Positions 1 to 12,056 of a DNA stretch of 64,000 nucleotides are shown piece after piece. Under the pieces are notes generated by a model. The model saw only the letters and a list, made by a program, of their open reading frames with translations, had not been told where the DNA came from and searched no databases. How positions within the stretch are numbered: the first letter of the stretch is position 1; each line of letters begins with the position of its first letter. The stretch comes from Poecilobothrus nobilitatus (taxonomy: Eukaryota > Arthropoda > Insecta > Diptera > Dolichopodidae), in NCBI GenBank assembly GCA_947095535.1, contig OX352772.1, positions 34,925,445-34,989,444 on the forward strand, written 5' to 3'. The translations under genes and the position numbers were made by a program.

Positions 1-2335
1 TAATATTGGAAAAAATAAAATTAATTTTAAATTATATTTATATAATTTGTATATGTATGTATTTTATATTTTAATTTTTATCTAAAAAATATATATATAT
101 ACATATAAATATACTCAATAGTACAAAAGTTTTAAGTTAATCATAAAGGAGAAAAAAAAAACAGTGGCATTCATTCAATAATAATCCAACTTTTCAATAG
201 AAGACAAAAAAAGAAGGTATTTTTCATTCATTTTGATATTTTTATCTTTTTCTTTTCTTTAAAAAAAAAAAAAAAAAATTAATTTTGACACATTTTATTC
301 AGCCAATTGAATTCAACACCATATTGCCCATATTTAATTTCAAAATTGATACGATACATTATATCTAATATCTATTTATTTTTATATAGAGGTACGTATG
401 TTTGCGCCTTATCTTCAAAATAATACGTTTATCCTGATTAGGAGATAATTTCCTCCTCTTGATTTCATCCTGTTTTTTTTTTTATTTTTTGTCTCAGTTC
501 TTTTCTCATTTTTAAATCAAACATTATTGGTTTTAATATGATTTCATCTTACATTTTTTTTTATCTTTCTAGTTTCATTTTACAATACCTTATCATCATC
601 TGTTGGTTTTTCATCCGAGCTTCCTTAGGCTTTACAATCAGAAGAAAAAAATAAAATGAAATTGTACTCTTAATAAATAAGAAAAAGATGTACAATTTTT
701 TTTATTTTTGTACTTTTTAACTTTTTGATATCATGATCTTCACTTTAATTTTATTTTATTTTTTTTTTTTTTCGTTTCATTTATTCTTCATTCATTTTTG
801 TTTTTTTTCTTTTGTTTGAAGTCCTTTTTTCATATGGCGCCATCTATTTAGAGAAAAAAAAATACAAGCCAAATGAAAAGAACAAAATTAAACATTTCTT
901 TCAAAATAACAGTCATAAAGAATTTAGAAAAAATAATTTTTTTTTATAATCGTACTGTTTCTATCTCTTTCTTTTATATATTTTCTTTTTTTTTTTCCTT
1001 TTATTCAGTCGTTGTAATTTAAAAATAAAATAAAAAGTACATCATATCCTGCAAAAAAAAAAATAAATAAATAAAATTTAATCCGTATACAATTTTCCTT
1101 TCATATGATTTCATCCTTTGACAAAAAAAAAAAAAATCTTAAGATATAAATATGTACAAAAGAAATGAAGTCCCCTTTAAAATGTCGAATATAAAGATTG
1201 AAATTGAATTATTAAAATCTTTGAAAAAAAAAAAAAAAGTTATAAAAAATCTCTAAAATTCAAAAAAGAAAAAAAAAATATAAAGATGTTCCTACACTTC
1301 ACTTTACAAAAATTTCTTCCCTATTAAATAAAAGTCCTCTTATAACAAATTTGAACCATTTAATAGATATTTTCAAAATACAAACTCCTAATCTTTTTCT
1401 AAAAAAAAAAAAAAAATTTAAATCATTGTACGTTCTTGTAATTTACCACTAGTAAATCTTAAGATTATCATCCCCTCCATTCAACATAACAATAACACAA
1501 GAAATTATCAAATTTCATGTATGTACATATTATTTCATAATTTTCTATATATCCCTACCTACATAGAAACAGGAAAATGCTTAGGTACATATTTCAAATA
1601 TTCTTATGATTTCTCATACCTATCATATTATAATCAATGTTTAAAAATTCATATCTAGCACTAAATAATATACGTATATATTTTTTTTCTTTTTTTAAGT
1701 TATATGAAATGAAAAATAATAGTAATAGTAGTAATCTTAAGGGTAAAAGATTATATAAATTTTAACTGTAAAGGATAACTATTTAAAAGTTTCACTATAC
1801 TATCTTATAAAAAAATAAAAGAAAATGCCAAAAAAAAAAAACGAAAAACAAACGAAATCAAATAATAATACCTATCTTTCATATCCTTTTTTTTTTTTTG
1901 TTGCTCAATGAAATTTTTAGCAAATTATAACAACATCATTTTGTCGTAATAACAAAGTGAATAGAGGCTTTTGAAAATTTTACATTAAGGAAATAAAGCC
2001 GAAAAATTGATTAGAATTTTATTTAATCTATCTATCATTTAAAAAATCTCATCGGACTCATATGAGGCTTTAATTAAATAAATTTTTAATCAAAACCAAT
2101 TTTATTCTTTTTCGAACCTTTAACGGTCATAAAGCCGAACCTCAGTCGTAAAACACGCACACGCATTTTTTTGCCGTACGTTCTTTTGTATCTAAAACAA
2201 TTTTATATATTTTTTTATTTCTTTGTTTTTTTTCCTGGTTAATACCTAACTGTTTATAATGATATCAATTCATATTACAATCAACGAACGGAACATGAAC
2301 TCCTAAAATTTTAATGGAAACTCGCTCTCGAAACA
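1..2335. other. AT-rich stretch with no recognisable gene
   Basis: I see only short A and T tracts and AT-rich single-copy-looking sequence, with no reading frame that resembles a protein and no structured RNA. A short GC-containing string around 835-850 (GCGCCATCTATTT) recurs at 49,220-49,232. It may mark two remnants of one dispersed repeat, but it is too short to classify. Confidence 0.6.
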
Positions 2336-2339
2336 AAAT

Positions 2340-2424
2340 CTTAGCGATACAATGAATCTTAAAATTACTTTCTAGTCAATTTTTTTCGCTTAGCACATAC
2401 AATGGATCTAACAATTACTTTCTA
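2340..2424 (+). repeat. Short direct duplication, about 50-bp period
   Basis: Two imperfect copies lie at about 2340-2374 and 2389-2424. Each begins CTTAGC, continues with ATACAATG and ends ATTACTTTCTA. The spacing is close to 50 bp. There is no coding frame and no resemblance to a known element; it is probably a local slippage or duplication product. Confidence 0.5.
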
Positions 2425-2429
2425 TTAAA

Positions 2430-4028
2430 AATTTGTTTTTTTTTATGACTAAACAAAACTTAAAGTAATTTAGTTGTTTTCTTACTTGGAAAAGTCTTTA
2501 TGCCCCTCGTAGTATCTGAAAATTCCATTATGTAATTCTTGTCCTATGTCAAGCGCTGAAGGCAAGCATGAACTAAAACAATAAAAACTTCACATATGGG
2601 GAAAAACAGGAACACGAAAGCGTGTGAGATGTCAAATGGAAATCTTGTGCTTCCTTGTGTCATAAAAATGGACGGAAGAAAATATTAGTTGTTAAACTGA
2701 GCAATTAACCAATTAACAAACTACATATATATATTTTATTTACTACTAAAGTCCCCTATAACCTTTTTAAGGTCTCTAAAAGAATTTAAAGTTCAGATTA
2801 AAAATTAAACGCTTGACATATAAATTGAAAATTTCAACTCTACAACTTAAAAACTTAAATATTTGTTAACATATGGTTTCAAATAATTTTTTAATTATAA
2901 TTAAATTTCCTACTTAATTAGATCATTAGATCTTCAATTTTCTACAATTAAAATTTTCATTTATTTTACAACAATATAGTATTTTACCAGCGAAAAAGTA
3001 CCCCATGTCTTGCATTGTATGTTGACATTTAATTGTTGTAATTTTTTATAAAAATTTATTTTATAATATATAATTTTCATTTCTTAAATCCTTTTGAAAA
3101 AAAAAACAAAAGCCAATACTAAAATATAATATTAGATATATAGTCAACCAACCAACTAAACAAACTATTACATTTTAAACTAATGTTATATTTTTCACAT
3201 ATGATGACGGCAATCAAATGATTATCTTCTTCTCTACATCTCTTTCAATCTTCTTACCCTTTATCACTTTACAAGCATGAGCATACACAAAAAAAAAAAT
3301 TATCCTTATACCAACTATCAAAAAGTTAAATGTGATCTCTTCTTATATCAAGTAATAAAAATAGTTTCAATAGATATTTTCTTTTATGAAAACACGCTAT
3401 AAAACTATAAAATCCTTACAAAAAAAAAAAAAAAAAACAAAAAAGGATATAATATCAAGTTAAAAATTATATAAAGTACATATAATAGTTACGTACAAAT
3501 AAAAAATATACTGCACAAAAAGAGTACAAAAAAACAAAAACATAGAAAGACTTAAATATTTCTTTTAGATATATAAACACTAAGCTGCATAATATTATGC
3601 AACAATTCATGAAAATATTGTAAAATTCTTCCGTTCTTACAAGCTATCATTAACTTACCCAAAGTTTAATTTAGTTTTTCGACAAATTTTATAGGCTTAA
3701 AAATGAAACGGATGACTAGGTTCTAAATGTAATGCCGAGCAAGATACCAAAGTTTAAACAAGAAGGGTACATTGAAAATTTATTACCGACTTATATTACA
3801 TATCGAAGACGAATTCCAACAAAAAAAACGTATAGTAAATTGACAAAAAGTCAGTATGATCTGCAAGAGTGTAGTAAAAATAAAAACTTTATAATTATTT
3901 AACCAATTAGTATACCCAAATGTTAGGTAACGAAAATATTATTAAACGATAGATACAATAAATTCCAAAATTTTAGAAAAAAAGCTGCTAACCTAAAGGT
4001 AACTCAAAATGCGTAGTATATTAAACAG
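2430..4028. other. AT-rich stretch with no recognisable gene
   Basis: The segment around 2480-2680 has a more mixed base composition than its surroundings, but every frame is interrupted and I recognise no motif. The rest is homopolymer-rich and featureless. Confidence 0.5.
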
Positions 4029-4206
4029 TCTTTCTTTTTTTTTTAATGCATTTCTCTGCTATTACACACAGCATTTCCTGTTCAGGCATGGCTGTAAATT
4101 TCAAAAGGGGGCATAACTTTTACGACGTGTATCGGATTCGAACCCACACTTCCTCGGTGTTTATATCATATTTTATACGCTCTTACCCACTAGGCCACCG
4201 AGGTCC
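4029..4206 (-). mobile_element. tRNA-derived SINE, copy 1 (reverse)
   Basis: Read on the minus strand, the head starts near 4206 with ACCTCGGTGGCC. The polymerase III A box is TGGCCTAGTGGGTAAGAGC (4179-4197) and the B box is GGTTCGAATCC (4134-4144). A family-specific body with GTCGTAAAAGTT and TTTACAGCCATGCCTGAA follows, and the copy ends in an A-rich tail (4029-4045). The same body occurs at six other places in the window. A 66-codon frame across it is a by-product of the SINE and not a gene. The 3' part differs from the other copies after GCTGTGTGTAAT. Confidence 0.8.
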
Positions 4207-4419
4207 CACAGTCTTTGTATTTATATTTTTACAAGTTATAAAATAAAGTTTTTAAAATAAATTTAAGTATGAATAATTTTTTTTTTATAAAGCCATTTAA
4301 ACTAAAAGGGCTTTTTCAATTACAATTCAAACACATGTTTAAAAACAACCGCTATTCGTTACTGATTAAATTAACATAGAGATTTAATACAAGATACTAT
4401 TTTCTTGCAAAAACAAAAA

Positions 4420-5040
4420 GTCCCCATGGAAGGGTAGTAACTTGGTTTAGAAATGTACCACCTCATATATCTTAGGAGGGTGAAGGGTGAAAAATGGAAC
4501 CCATTTTTGAAAGGTTCTTACATACTCTACCTAATTTTGAAGTTTAATGATTGTATCTTAAAATCACTTGATTTTATCGCAATTTTAATGTAGAGCCCCA
4601 ATAGTAGGGCTAGGACCCACTTAAATTTCCAGCTTCAAATTCTTTTAGCATTAACTATATCGCAAGAGTGACATTTATACCAAAGTTCATTCAAATCGTC
4701 TAACAATTACTATATTCTCTAGAACATATTAAATAATATTCGTATTCGTATATTTTACGGCGAACCCACTGAAGCTACAGACTCCAAATTTTGTATCCTG
4801 ACGCAGAAGTGTAAAACCAACCCGTACACCAAATTTGATTGAAATCTGAGACTTTTTTTTTTGTCTGATCACGTGGTTTTTTAGAACAAATCATATTTTA
4901 TTCAAACATTATGAGGGGGTTCCACTGCAGTTTCCGAACTGAACATTTTTTGCAGCGGTTCTAATCAAAACACTAACCTCTATACCAAATTGCATTCTAA
5001 TCGAATAAATTTTTTTTTTCGATTACACACTGTTAAAAAC
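4420..5040 (+). repeat. Degenerate ~150-bp repeat block
   Basis: Three diverged units are marked by the related strings TACCAAAGTTCATTCAAATC (4678), CACCAAATTTGATTGAAATC (about 4826) and TACCAAATTGCATTCTAATC (about 4982), spaced about 148 and 156 bp apart. Further matches upstream of each anchor (ACCCACTGAAGCTACAGACT, TTCCACTGCAGTTTCC) confirm that the units are related. Base composition is more balanced than in the flanks. No protein frame survives. It is probably non-coding transposon sequence of unknown family. Confidence 0.5.
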
Positions 5041-6689
5041 GTTAATAAAATTTTTTTTTTTTTTTAAAACCCATCACAATACTCATAGTATTATACTACA
5101 AGTAAAAATATTTATTCAGTTTTCTTTTTTTCTATAAAAATTTAACTTATTCATACTTCCATTTTATTGCACATCACTGTAAAAAAAAAAAAAAAAATTT
5201 TTTTTTTAAAAAGAAAAATTGCAATGAACCTACAACTTATACCACCACTAGAGTAGTGTTCTTCAACAACATAAAAGCATATTGCCAAGTCGGAAAATCT
5301 TTATCATTATTTTTTTTTTTCGCTGTATCCTTCTTTCCTTCCTGTCTTTTCTTATATTTCTAATAATATGATATGTGTTTTATGTATTCACCATATCCTT
5401 AAGAATCTTTTTGTTTTTATTTTTTTCTTTCTTATTTTTAACTTTTGTGCACTTGTGTACAGGTTTAATTTGATTGTTCAAATTATTAAAGAAAAAAAAA
5501 ATGAGATTGGAAACAGAAAGAAAGAGAAAGATAATCAAAAATGGAAAAAATAAAAACATATTTATTTGAAGTTCATATGAAATTCTTTTGTAATAGTGTG
5601 TCTTGTCTATACATGAACTATACATAAAATACATTAAAAAACCTGTGCAAGCAGGATAATAATTTTTAAAAGTTTATTATTTAATTGGTGAAATTTTTCT
5701 TTTTAATTTTTTTTTTATTTTATATTTTAGTTTTTTTCCTTATTTATTTTTATATTTTTCATTTTTTTTTGTTTTTTTTTCTATTAATTGAGAAATCGAG
5801 GATTAATATAAAATGTCTACGAAAATGATTTAAGAAATAAACTTTTATACATACACGTATATACGTATATGTGAAGCGTATGTGTTTTATAAAGATAAAA
5901 TATGAAAAATGTTAAAAGGAAAAAAGGATAATTAAAACTTAGTAAAAAGAAGATAATTGAGAATTAAATGGCAGGATACTATTTCAAAAAGAGAAAAAAA
6001 TAAGTTGATGAGATTTAATAATTTCTATTTTATTTTTTTTTTTTTTGTTTTTTTAAATTGTGTTGATGATTTTTAACTGCAATTAAACTGGAATTCATTT
6101 CCTTAATTTATAATCTAGAAAAAAAAACAATTTTTTTTTTTGTTTTATTTTAAATTTTTTAAATATGTTTTTGTTCCAATTGTTTAAAGGAGTCTAATAG
6201 AAAGAAGTTTCATAATTCAAATTGCTTACGATCTAATTAAATCAATAGTGAAATACATTTGAAATACATATTATTTTCTTTTCTATCCTTTTTTTTCCTA
6301 AATAACAAACCAAGGGATATGAAAATTAATTTGTTAAAAATAATTGAAGCGATTGTTTCAAAAGGGTTTCTTTTCAATGCTAAAATTTCGTTTTAAATAT
6401 TTCGTATTTCAATCATATGTTCAATCATAAGAAAAAAAGTAAAAGGTATTTTAATGTTTTGATTATTTTAATTTTAAAGGCAATTTGAAAATGGGTAAAA
6501 TTTTCAACAAGAAACCTTAAGAATGATAAAAAAAAAACAAAAAATATAACAGGGCTTCTATTATATTCAACTGAATTGACGAAATTGTTAGAATCAATTA
6601 CTTTTCCAGTTTCTGTATTTCCAGATATAAACAGAGAGTTTATAATGTGTAAAACAAGTATTTATTTAAAATTCATATTAATTAAAACA
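5041..6689. other. Homopolymer-rich stretch with no gene
   Basis: Long T and A tracts dominate (for example around 5180-5215 and 6033-6047). Open frames of 61-84 codons on both strands at 5368-5634 are Phe/Lys/Asn-rich translations of these tracts and do not look like proteins. Confidence 0.6.
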
Positions 6690-7290
6690 AATATTTATCA
6701 GTGCAATGTATCACCTCTCACTCAGATTTATCAGGAAACATGAACGCAGATAAATTGACGAAATCTGGTCTAGTCAAATCTAGTGTGAATACAAAGTCAA
6801 CAGTACTAAGATATACAATAGTGCAACATAAATCCCTGAGCCAAAGCCAAAGAAAAAGAAAACCGGTTGCAGATTCCAAGTTCCTTGCATAGGAAGTTTT
6901 TTCGGAGTAAGCTAGACGGCAAAAAGACAAGAAAAATTCTGAAACTAAATAGGGCAGACCTCAAACTATGCACAGAAATCAATAGGCAAAGGCTATTGGA
7001 TGTTAAGAGAGTAATCTGCGTAAGAGCGTAATCAGAATAGGCTGAAAGAATAAGCTAAAATAGGGAAGTGTTGTGCTTGCAGGCAGGATACTGAAACGAT
7101 ATTACACGTCCTTTGTCAATGCCTGACGCTGGATTCCAAAGATCGCTACTGAAAAGATCGCTCTGACGTGAGATCAATTAACCCGGAGAAGAAAGTTGAG
7201 GTGCACAACGACAACGACAACGAGTCGCAAGGCCTAGGTGTATAAGGATAGTTATCTAATATGGCATATCAAATAACAACAACAGCAATA
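6690..7290 (+). mobile_element. 5'-truncated LINE: RNase H and C-terminal CCHC-like end
   Basis: This is the broken 3' end of a non-LTR retrotransposon, interrupted by stops and frame changes. The first frame contains HSDLSGNMNADKLTKSGL (from about 6719). It matches the end of the LINE RNase H domain, where a conserved His and an Asp in G-N-x-x-A-D are catalytic; the Asn at GNMNAD fits. Around 6920-7030 a second frame carries KKTRKILKLNRADLKL and further linker sequence. A third frame at about 7072-7125 reads CCACRQDTETILHVLCQC, the C-x2-C...H-x3-C type motif that ends many RNase H-bearing LINE ORF2 proteins. The 3' tail is ATAACAACAACAGCAAT, a short A-rich repeat. Loss of the endonuclease and RT parts fits 5' truncation on insertion. 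An I or LOA-like clade is the best guess; clade assignment is inference. Confidence 0.75.
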
Positions 7291-7910
7291 TTTAATTTTT
7301 TTAATATTTTCACACACAAACTCAAATTGTTAATAAAAAATGTTGACAGTAAGATCGTAAGTTTTTAAAGTGTTAAAGTTAATAAAATAAAAATAAATCA
7401 AAAGTTTACTACAAAACTACTGCACTGCATAACACGAAAATCTTAGGCATATAATATTATAGTATTAAATTTAAAATAAAATTTTTATTCTGTTGTGCTG
7501 CGTTTAAAAATTATGAAACTTTTTACAATATAATAAGTATTCAGCATTTTATTTTTTATATGTTTTTTTTTTTTTGTTTTATTATGATCAGTCAATACAC
7601 ATAAATTTGAAAGCTATAAATGCCTAAAACAAATTTAGTCCACAAAATCCTTCCAATAAAAATTTAAAATGTAGTTTATTATTATTGCATAACAAAATAT
7701 ACTGTTATATCACAAAAAAAAATTATTAATATAATTTAAATTTAAATTTTTTGTAATAAAAATTTAATTACTTCAATAAATTTAAAATAAATTTTTCAAA
7801 ATAATTTTAATACTATAAAATTAAAATATGAGCTTAAGAAAATATAACAGAAAAATTTGAGTAATAAAGTATTGCCTAAATTACTAAATAAGGTCGTAAC
7901 TTTAGATCGT
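7291..7910. other. AT-rich stretch with no gene
   Basis: Only AT-rich sequence with short homopolymers between the LINE end and the next dispersed repeat. No frame, tRNA-like box or inverted repeat was seen. Confidence 0.55.
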
Positions 7911-8567
7911 AACCATTTTTAGCACATTTCCAAAAAAAATTTGAAAATATGTGCTTATTGGTTTCACTCTGTTCGTCCGTCGGTCCATCTGTTTACAAAA
8001 CTTCTACACCATTACAAATAGAAAAAAAAAATGTAATCATAGGTAGATCTCATAAAAAAATGTATTTTGTGGAACAACTTTTTTATGTAGCCCCATCCAT
8101 TACGGAGTTACAGCCCCTCAAACTTTGAAAAAAGCCCTATTTTTAATTGGCATATATCTCATGTTTTGCTTAAGATTTGATGAAAACGTCATTCGACAGG
8201 TATTTTTTTTTTAACTTTGTAAATTAATATCAAAATTATACAATTTTTTTAAATTTTGTTTTTAAATTTACCATTATGTGAAAACTAAATTTTACATGAT
8301 TTTTCTACCCTCATAACACTGGAACGCTTTTAAATAGGAACTTGAAAAAAAATTAAAATTACAATAATATATTTTTACGTGTGTTAACGGTTTTTCTGAG
8401 TTATATAAGGTTCTGGACTTACAGTCCCAAAAAATTCCAGAAAAGTCCTATTTGCACAGTTTTTCTTATTACATGAAATTTTCAAATTTTTGTTCAAGTC
8501 ACAATTCTAAATAGTTTGTATTGTCTTTTGGAAATGTGCGCTTTGGTTTACATTCTATCTTGTTTTT
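7911..8567 (-). mobile_element. GACG-bearing dispersed repeat, copy A (reverse)
   Basis: On the minus strand it starts near 8567 with AACAAGATAGAATGTAAACC and ends near 7911 with GGAAATGTGCTAAAAATGG. It shares its whole order of segments with copies at 51,954, 54,381 and 62,054: ACATTTCCAAAA near the start, CATAACGGTAAATTT-like sequence in the middle, GAAAAAGTTGTTCCACAAAA, GTAAACAGA followed by interrupted GACG units (7977-8000), and TGTGCTAAAAA at the end. ACATTTCCAAAA near the 5' end is inverted at the 3' end (subterminal inverted repeat). It is non-coding. The layout resembles mini-me/DINE-1 (Helentron-related) repeats of flies. Confidence 0.7.
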
Positions 8568-9184
8568 CTATAATTCGTACTCGCAACGCAATCATTAATT
8601 TTACTTTACCCTTTAAATTACTCGATATAACTGTAAATATTTGTATATTTTAACTTATTTTTGTTAGATTAAATTTATTAAATTAAATTTTATTTTATTT
8701 TTTTTTTTTTTGGTTGCTTTGATTTTGTATATTAAAATTTTATTGAAACTGAATAATATAAATCAAATAAATTTTATTTTTATTTAAAAGATTCACTTTT
8801 ATTTACTCTTATTTTATAATATTATTATAGTTTTTTTTTTTATATTATTTTTTATTGTGTTTCCTTATTTTTTAAAGTTAATTCTTTCATTATGGTTAAT
8901 AAAAATGACTTGCATTAAAATATACCTGAAATTCATTTCTCATAACTTTATTTTATACATTTATTTATGTTGTTTTTTTATCGTTAACATTTAACCAGTT
9001 TATATTTTATAAACTATAAACTTTCATTTTTATTTTTCGACATCTATTTTTTGCTTGTTTTATTTTACTGTTCCTCATTATTGTTTTTTTTATTTATTTT
9101 TCTGGAATATTAACATAAACAACATAATTTCAGAGTACAATGCAAAGCCATAAAAGCTATTCTGTATTTATCCATTCCAGTCTA
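8568..9184. other. AT-rich stretch with no gene
   Basis: Very AT-rich, with long T tracts at about 8696-8712 and 8830-8842. Nothing recognisable on either strand. Confidence 0.55.
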
Positions 9185-9238
9185 TACATAAAGTGAAGTC
9201 AGCTTCAGTCAGCTTACATAAAGTGAAGTCAGTTTCAG
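9184..9238 (+). repeat. Short tandem duplication, 30-bp period
   Basis: The string TACATAAAGTGAAGTCAG occurs at 9185 and again at 9215, each followed by TTCAG-type sequence with one change (GCTTCAG against GTTTCAG). It is a two-copy tandem duplication. No coding frame passes through it. Confidence 0.65.
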
Positions 9239-9812
9239 CGCATCACTGACTTAATTTATTGAATTAATTACATATGCATGTTAAAACATATGTTCCCAGT
9301 CTGTTCAAATAAAGGAAGAAAAATATTTGGGTATTTACTTTTTCCAAGATTTAGATGAACTCTCTCTCTGACATAAATCTGAGAAATTTTTAAAGCAACT
9401 TTGGTCAGAATGGTATCATTGTAGCACAAATCTAAGGAAATTAACACTAATTCCTATACGTTTGCTATGGTTCTCTCACGAAAGATACACTATGAACCTA
9501 GAGTCTAGTGACTGCTGACGAGTTAGTTTACCCTTCATAAAAAAAACGAAATACATATTATGCTAAAACGTAAAAGAAAAATATCTGAAAAATAAATAAA
9601 TTTCAAAAATATACATAATACTTACATATATTAGATAGAATCATATGAATATTGATTTCAAGTTATAATAAATTGAATTCATTAATTTTTACAAAGTCGT
9701 AACAATTGTTTTAAGATGGCTTCTTTTCAAGTGAATGTCATTTTCTTAAAATTTTTATTACTTAGTTTCTCAATTGTATATGTTGAGTTTTAAAAAGAAA
9801 AGTAACAGGGTA
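9239..9812. other. AT-rich stretch with no gene
   Basis: The first 300 bp are compositionally mixed but closed in every frame; the rest is AT-rich. No repeat partner was found elsewhere in the window. Confidence 0.5.
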
Positions 9813-9886
9813 TACATTTAAATGTATATGAACTTTATGCTTTTAAATTTAATTTTAAAAGCATAAGTTCATATATACATTTAAGT
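9813..9886. repeat. Stem-loop with ~32-bp arms
   Basis: The left arm (about 9815-9847) reads ATTTAAATGTATATGAACTT then ATGCTTTTAAA. The right arm (about 9852-9885) is its reverse complement except for small insertions (ATATATG against ATATG; CTTTATG against CTTATG). The loop is about 5-10 nt. The size (about 70 nt) suits a hairpin RNA precursor or a tiny foldback element; the sequence does not choose between them. Confidence 0.55.
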
Positions 9887-11782
9887 GGCAAATCTATTTA
9901 TATCATTAACGCAGCCCAGGAATAATAACTGTTCAACTGTGAAGGTTGGAATTTTAATAAAAATTATAAATAAATTATCAACCTTATGTCTATACTTCAT
10001 TCAAGCTGAGTCACTATGAATTAATCAACTTAAATACCCAAGGATTACTTAAGTTTTGATTTTTCTACATTATCTAACAGTATCATTTGACATATTCCAG
10101 AACTTGTTAAAATTCTATATTAAATACTTTAATTTACAAGTTCGTTATTGGAATAAAAATGATCTCGAAAATCATATAAAATTTAGTGTTAACAAATTGA
10201 GCCGTAACTTGATATCTTTATTCTTACTTTAAGCGGTTAAAAAAAAAAAAAAAACATATCACTCACTGGATTCCACAATAGTGTTACAATCTTAGTACTT
10301 CCTTTTAACAAAAATTATAATGATTTGCAATTTTTATCGCGTATTTGTAACATTCTTATAATAGTGCATAAATAAATCTTGAATTTCAGTGCAAAGTCAG
10401 TAACTTCTCAAATAACCTATAACTTTAGTTATCTACAATTATTAAATCGAAATTTTCCCCAAAAATACTAATTTAATTTTAAAATATTTAAAAAAAAACA
10501 TACAAAAACAATAACATAATGTATCTACAGTTTTATTAACAGTTATTTTTTCATAAAAAATTTTTACGTGTTATTTGTATGGCAAAAATAAAAGTAAAAT
10601 TGCTAAAGAAGAAAAAAAGCAAACTCTGACTGATAATTCACTTAATTTATAGTTTAACTGATGAGCTAAAAATTTCACTTCCTCAAATTTACGATGGTCT
10701 TGGCTTTGAACTTTTTCTTTTATTATGTTTTTTTTTTTTTATTTTATTCCATTTATTTATAAACCACCATCGGAAGAGTTAAATCAACCAAAAACATTTT
10801 TCAACTTAGAAGATATTTTCAATATCAATTTATGTTGGATTTTAGTTAACAGGAGAATAAGAAAAAAAATTCCATGTCAACTTTGTACCTTAAATTTTAG
10901 ATGAAAGGTAATAACAGTAAAAAACCGTGAAATCTACTATTGTTGTTTATTTGTCAGTTTTTGTATTATATTCTTTTACATTCTCTCACTTTTTATTCTT
11001 TTCTTTTTAAATTTACTGTCATTATGGTTTAGCTTTTACTTCTATCTTGTTTTGTTACCTTTTTTTGTTTTTTAACTATAAAACTGTATATTTAACGTTT
11101 GACAGTTAAAAATCCATAAAATCTTTTACTTATTTTTATTTATTTTTTTTTTTTTGTGAATGACTATAAAAAAATACTACTATGTTATCTACGAGTTTAT
11201 ACAGGTATACATATAATATATATTTTTTTATATAAAATATATAATTATTTATATATTTACTTAAATTTACTGACTTTTAATGTAGTTATTCACAATTTTA
11301 TATTATTTTTCTGAATAAAAATGGATCTTGAGAAACAAATGCAGTATTTTTACTACATGTTTTAAAAATACTATATTCATATTGTAATCGAGATTTGAAA
11401 AAATCCAATAAACTTACTATGCTTTCATTGAGTAGTAAGCTAAAGTTGAATATATAGTTATTATGAATTATATTTTTGCAAGTACTTGAAACAGTTCTGA
11501 ATTCTATCTCAACCCTACTTCCTTAGGTTTTGTCTTAATTAAAATTTATTTCTATATTTATATTTTGAGTTATTAAGTACATAAAGAAAGAAAGTTATGA
11601 GAAAAATTTAAAAGAAACAATAACTTAAACAAAATAAAATTTGAACAACCAGTTATTGAAAGTGAGAACTGAAAACACCAATAATACGTTTAAATATGGA
11701 AGCTTTAAAAAAATCTCTTCTATAGATTTATTTTGGTTTGATTTCGATTAGACAAATTGGTAATTCATCCTACTATTATTTC
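9887..11782. other. AT-rich stretch with no recognisable gene
   Basis: No protein-like frame, no tRNA-like boxes and no clear inverted repeats were seen. Homopolymer tracts are common, for example A15 near 10,240. Confidence 0.5.
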
Positions 11783-12056
11783 TTAAAAGGGGAGCGTGTC
11801 ATATGTCTGTATTTCATTTGCCTATATTTCATTACAAATGAGGATATATTTTAGAGTTGCATTCAAAAGTAGGGCTTTACACTTTTTTCAGAAAATTTAT
11901 ATATTTGTGTATGTGAGAATCTGAATCAGGAGGAACTTTAGTGAATTCACAGCTTTTACAAAATATTTATATAATATGAAATACGGGGAAAGTAAAAAAA
12001 CAGGCAAGTAAAAATACAGGCAAATGAAATACAGGTTTGTGATAATAACCCCTTAA
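11783..12056. mobile_element. TTAA-flanked inverted-repeat element (MITE)
   Basis: The 266-bp element at 11,787-12,052 is bounded by TTAA on both sides (11,783-11,786 and 12,053-12,056). Its ends read AAGGGG...inward and CCCC outward. About 20 bp inside each end lies the identical inverted string CTGTATTTCATTTGCCT (17 of 17). A TTAA duplication is typical of Kolobok and piggyBac elements; which one is inference. The interior (about 11,847-11,950) carries diverged copies of the repeat that also fills the element at 39.5-40.3 kb (TTTTAGAGTTG...CAGAAAAT). There is no transposase frame. Confidence 0.6.

Noticed and set aside
4046..4246. 66-codon frame over a SINE, and similar frames at 37,544-37,738 and 51,309-51,557
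   Set aside because: All three share protein-level similarity only because they are translations of the same tRNA-derived SINE; the repeat is non-coding.
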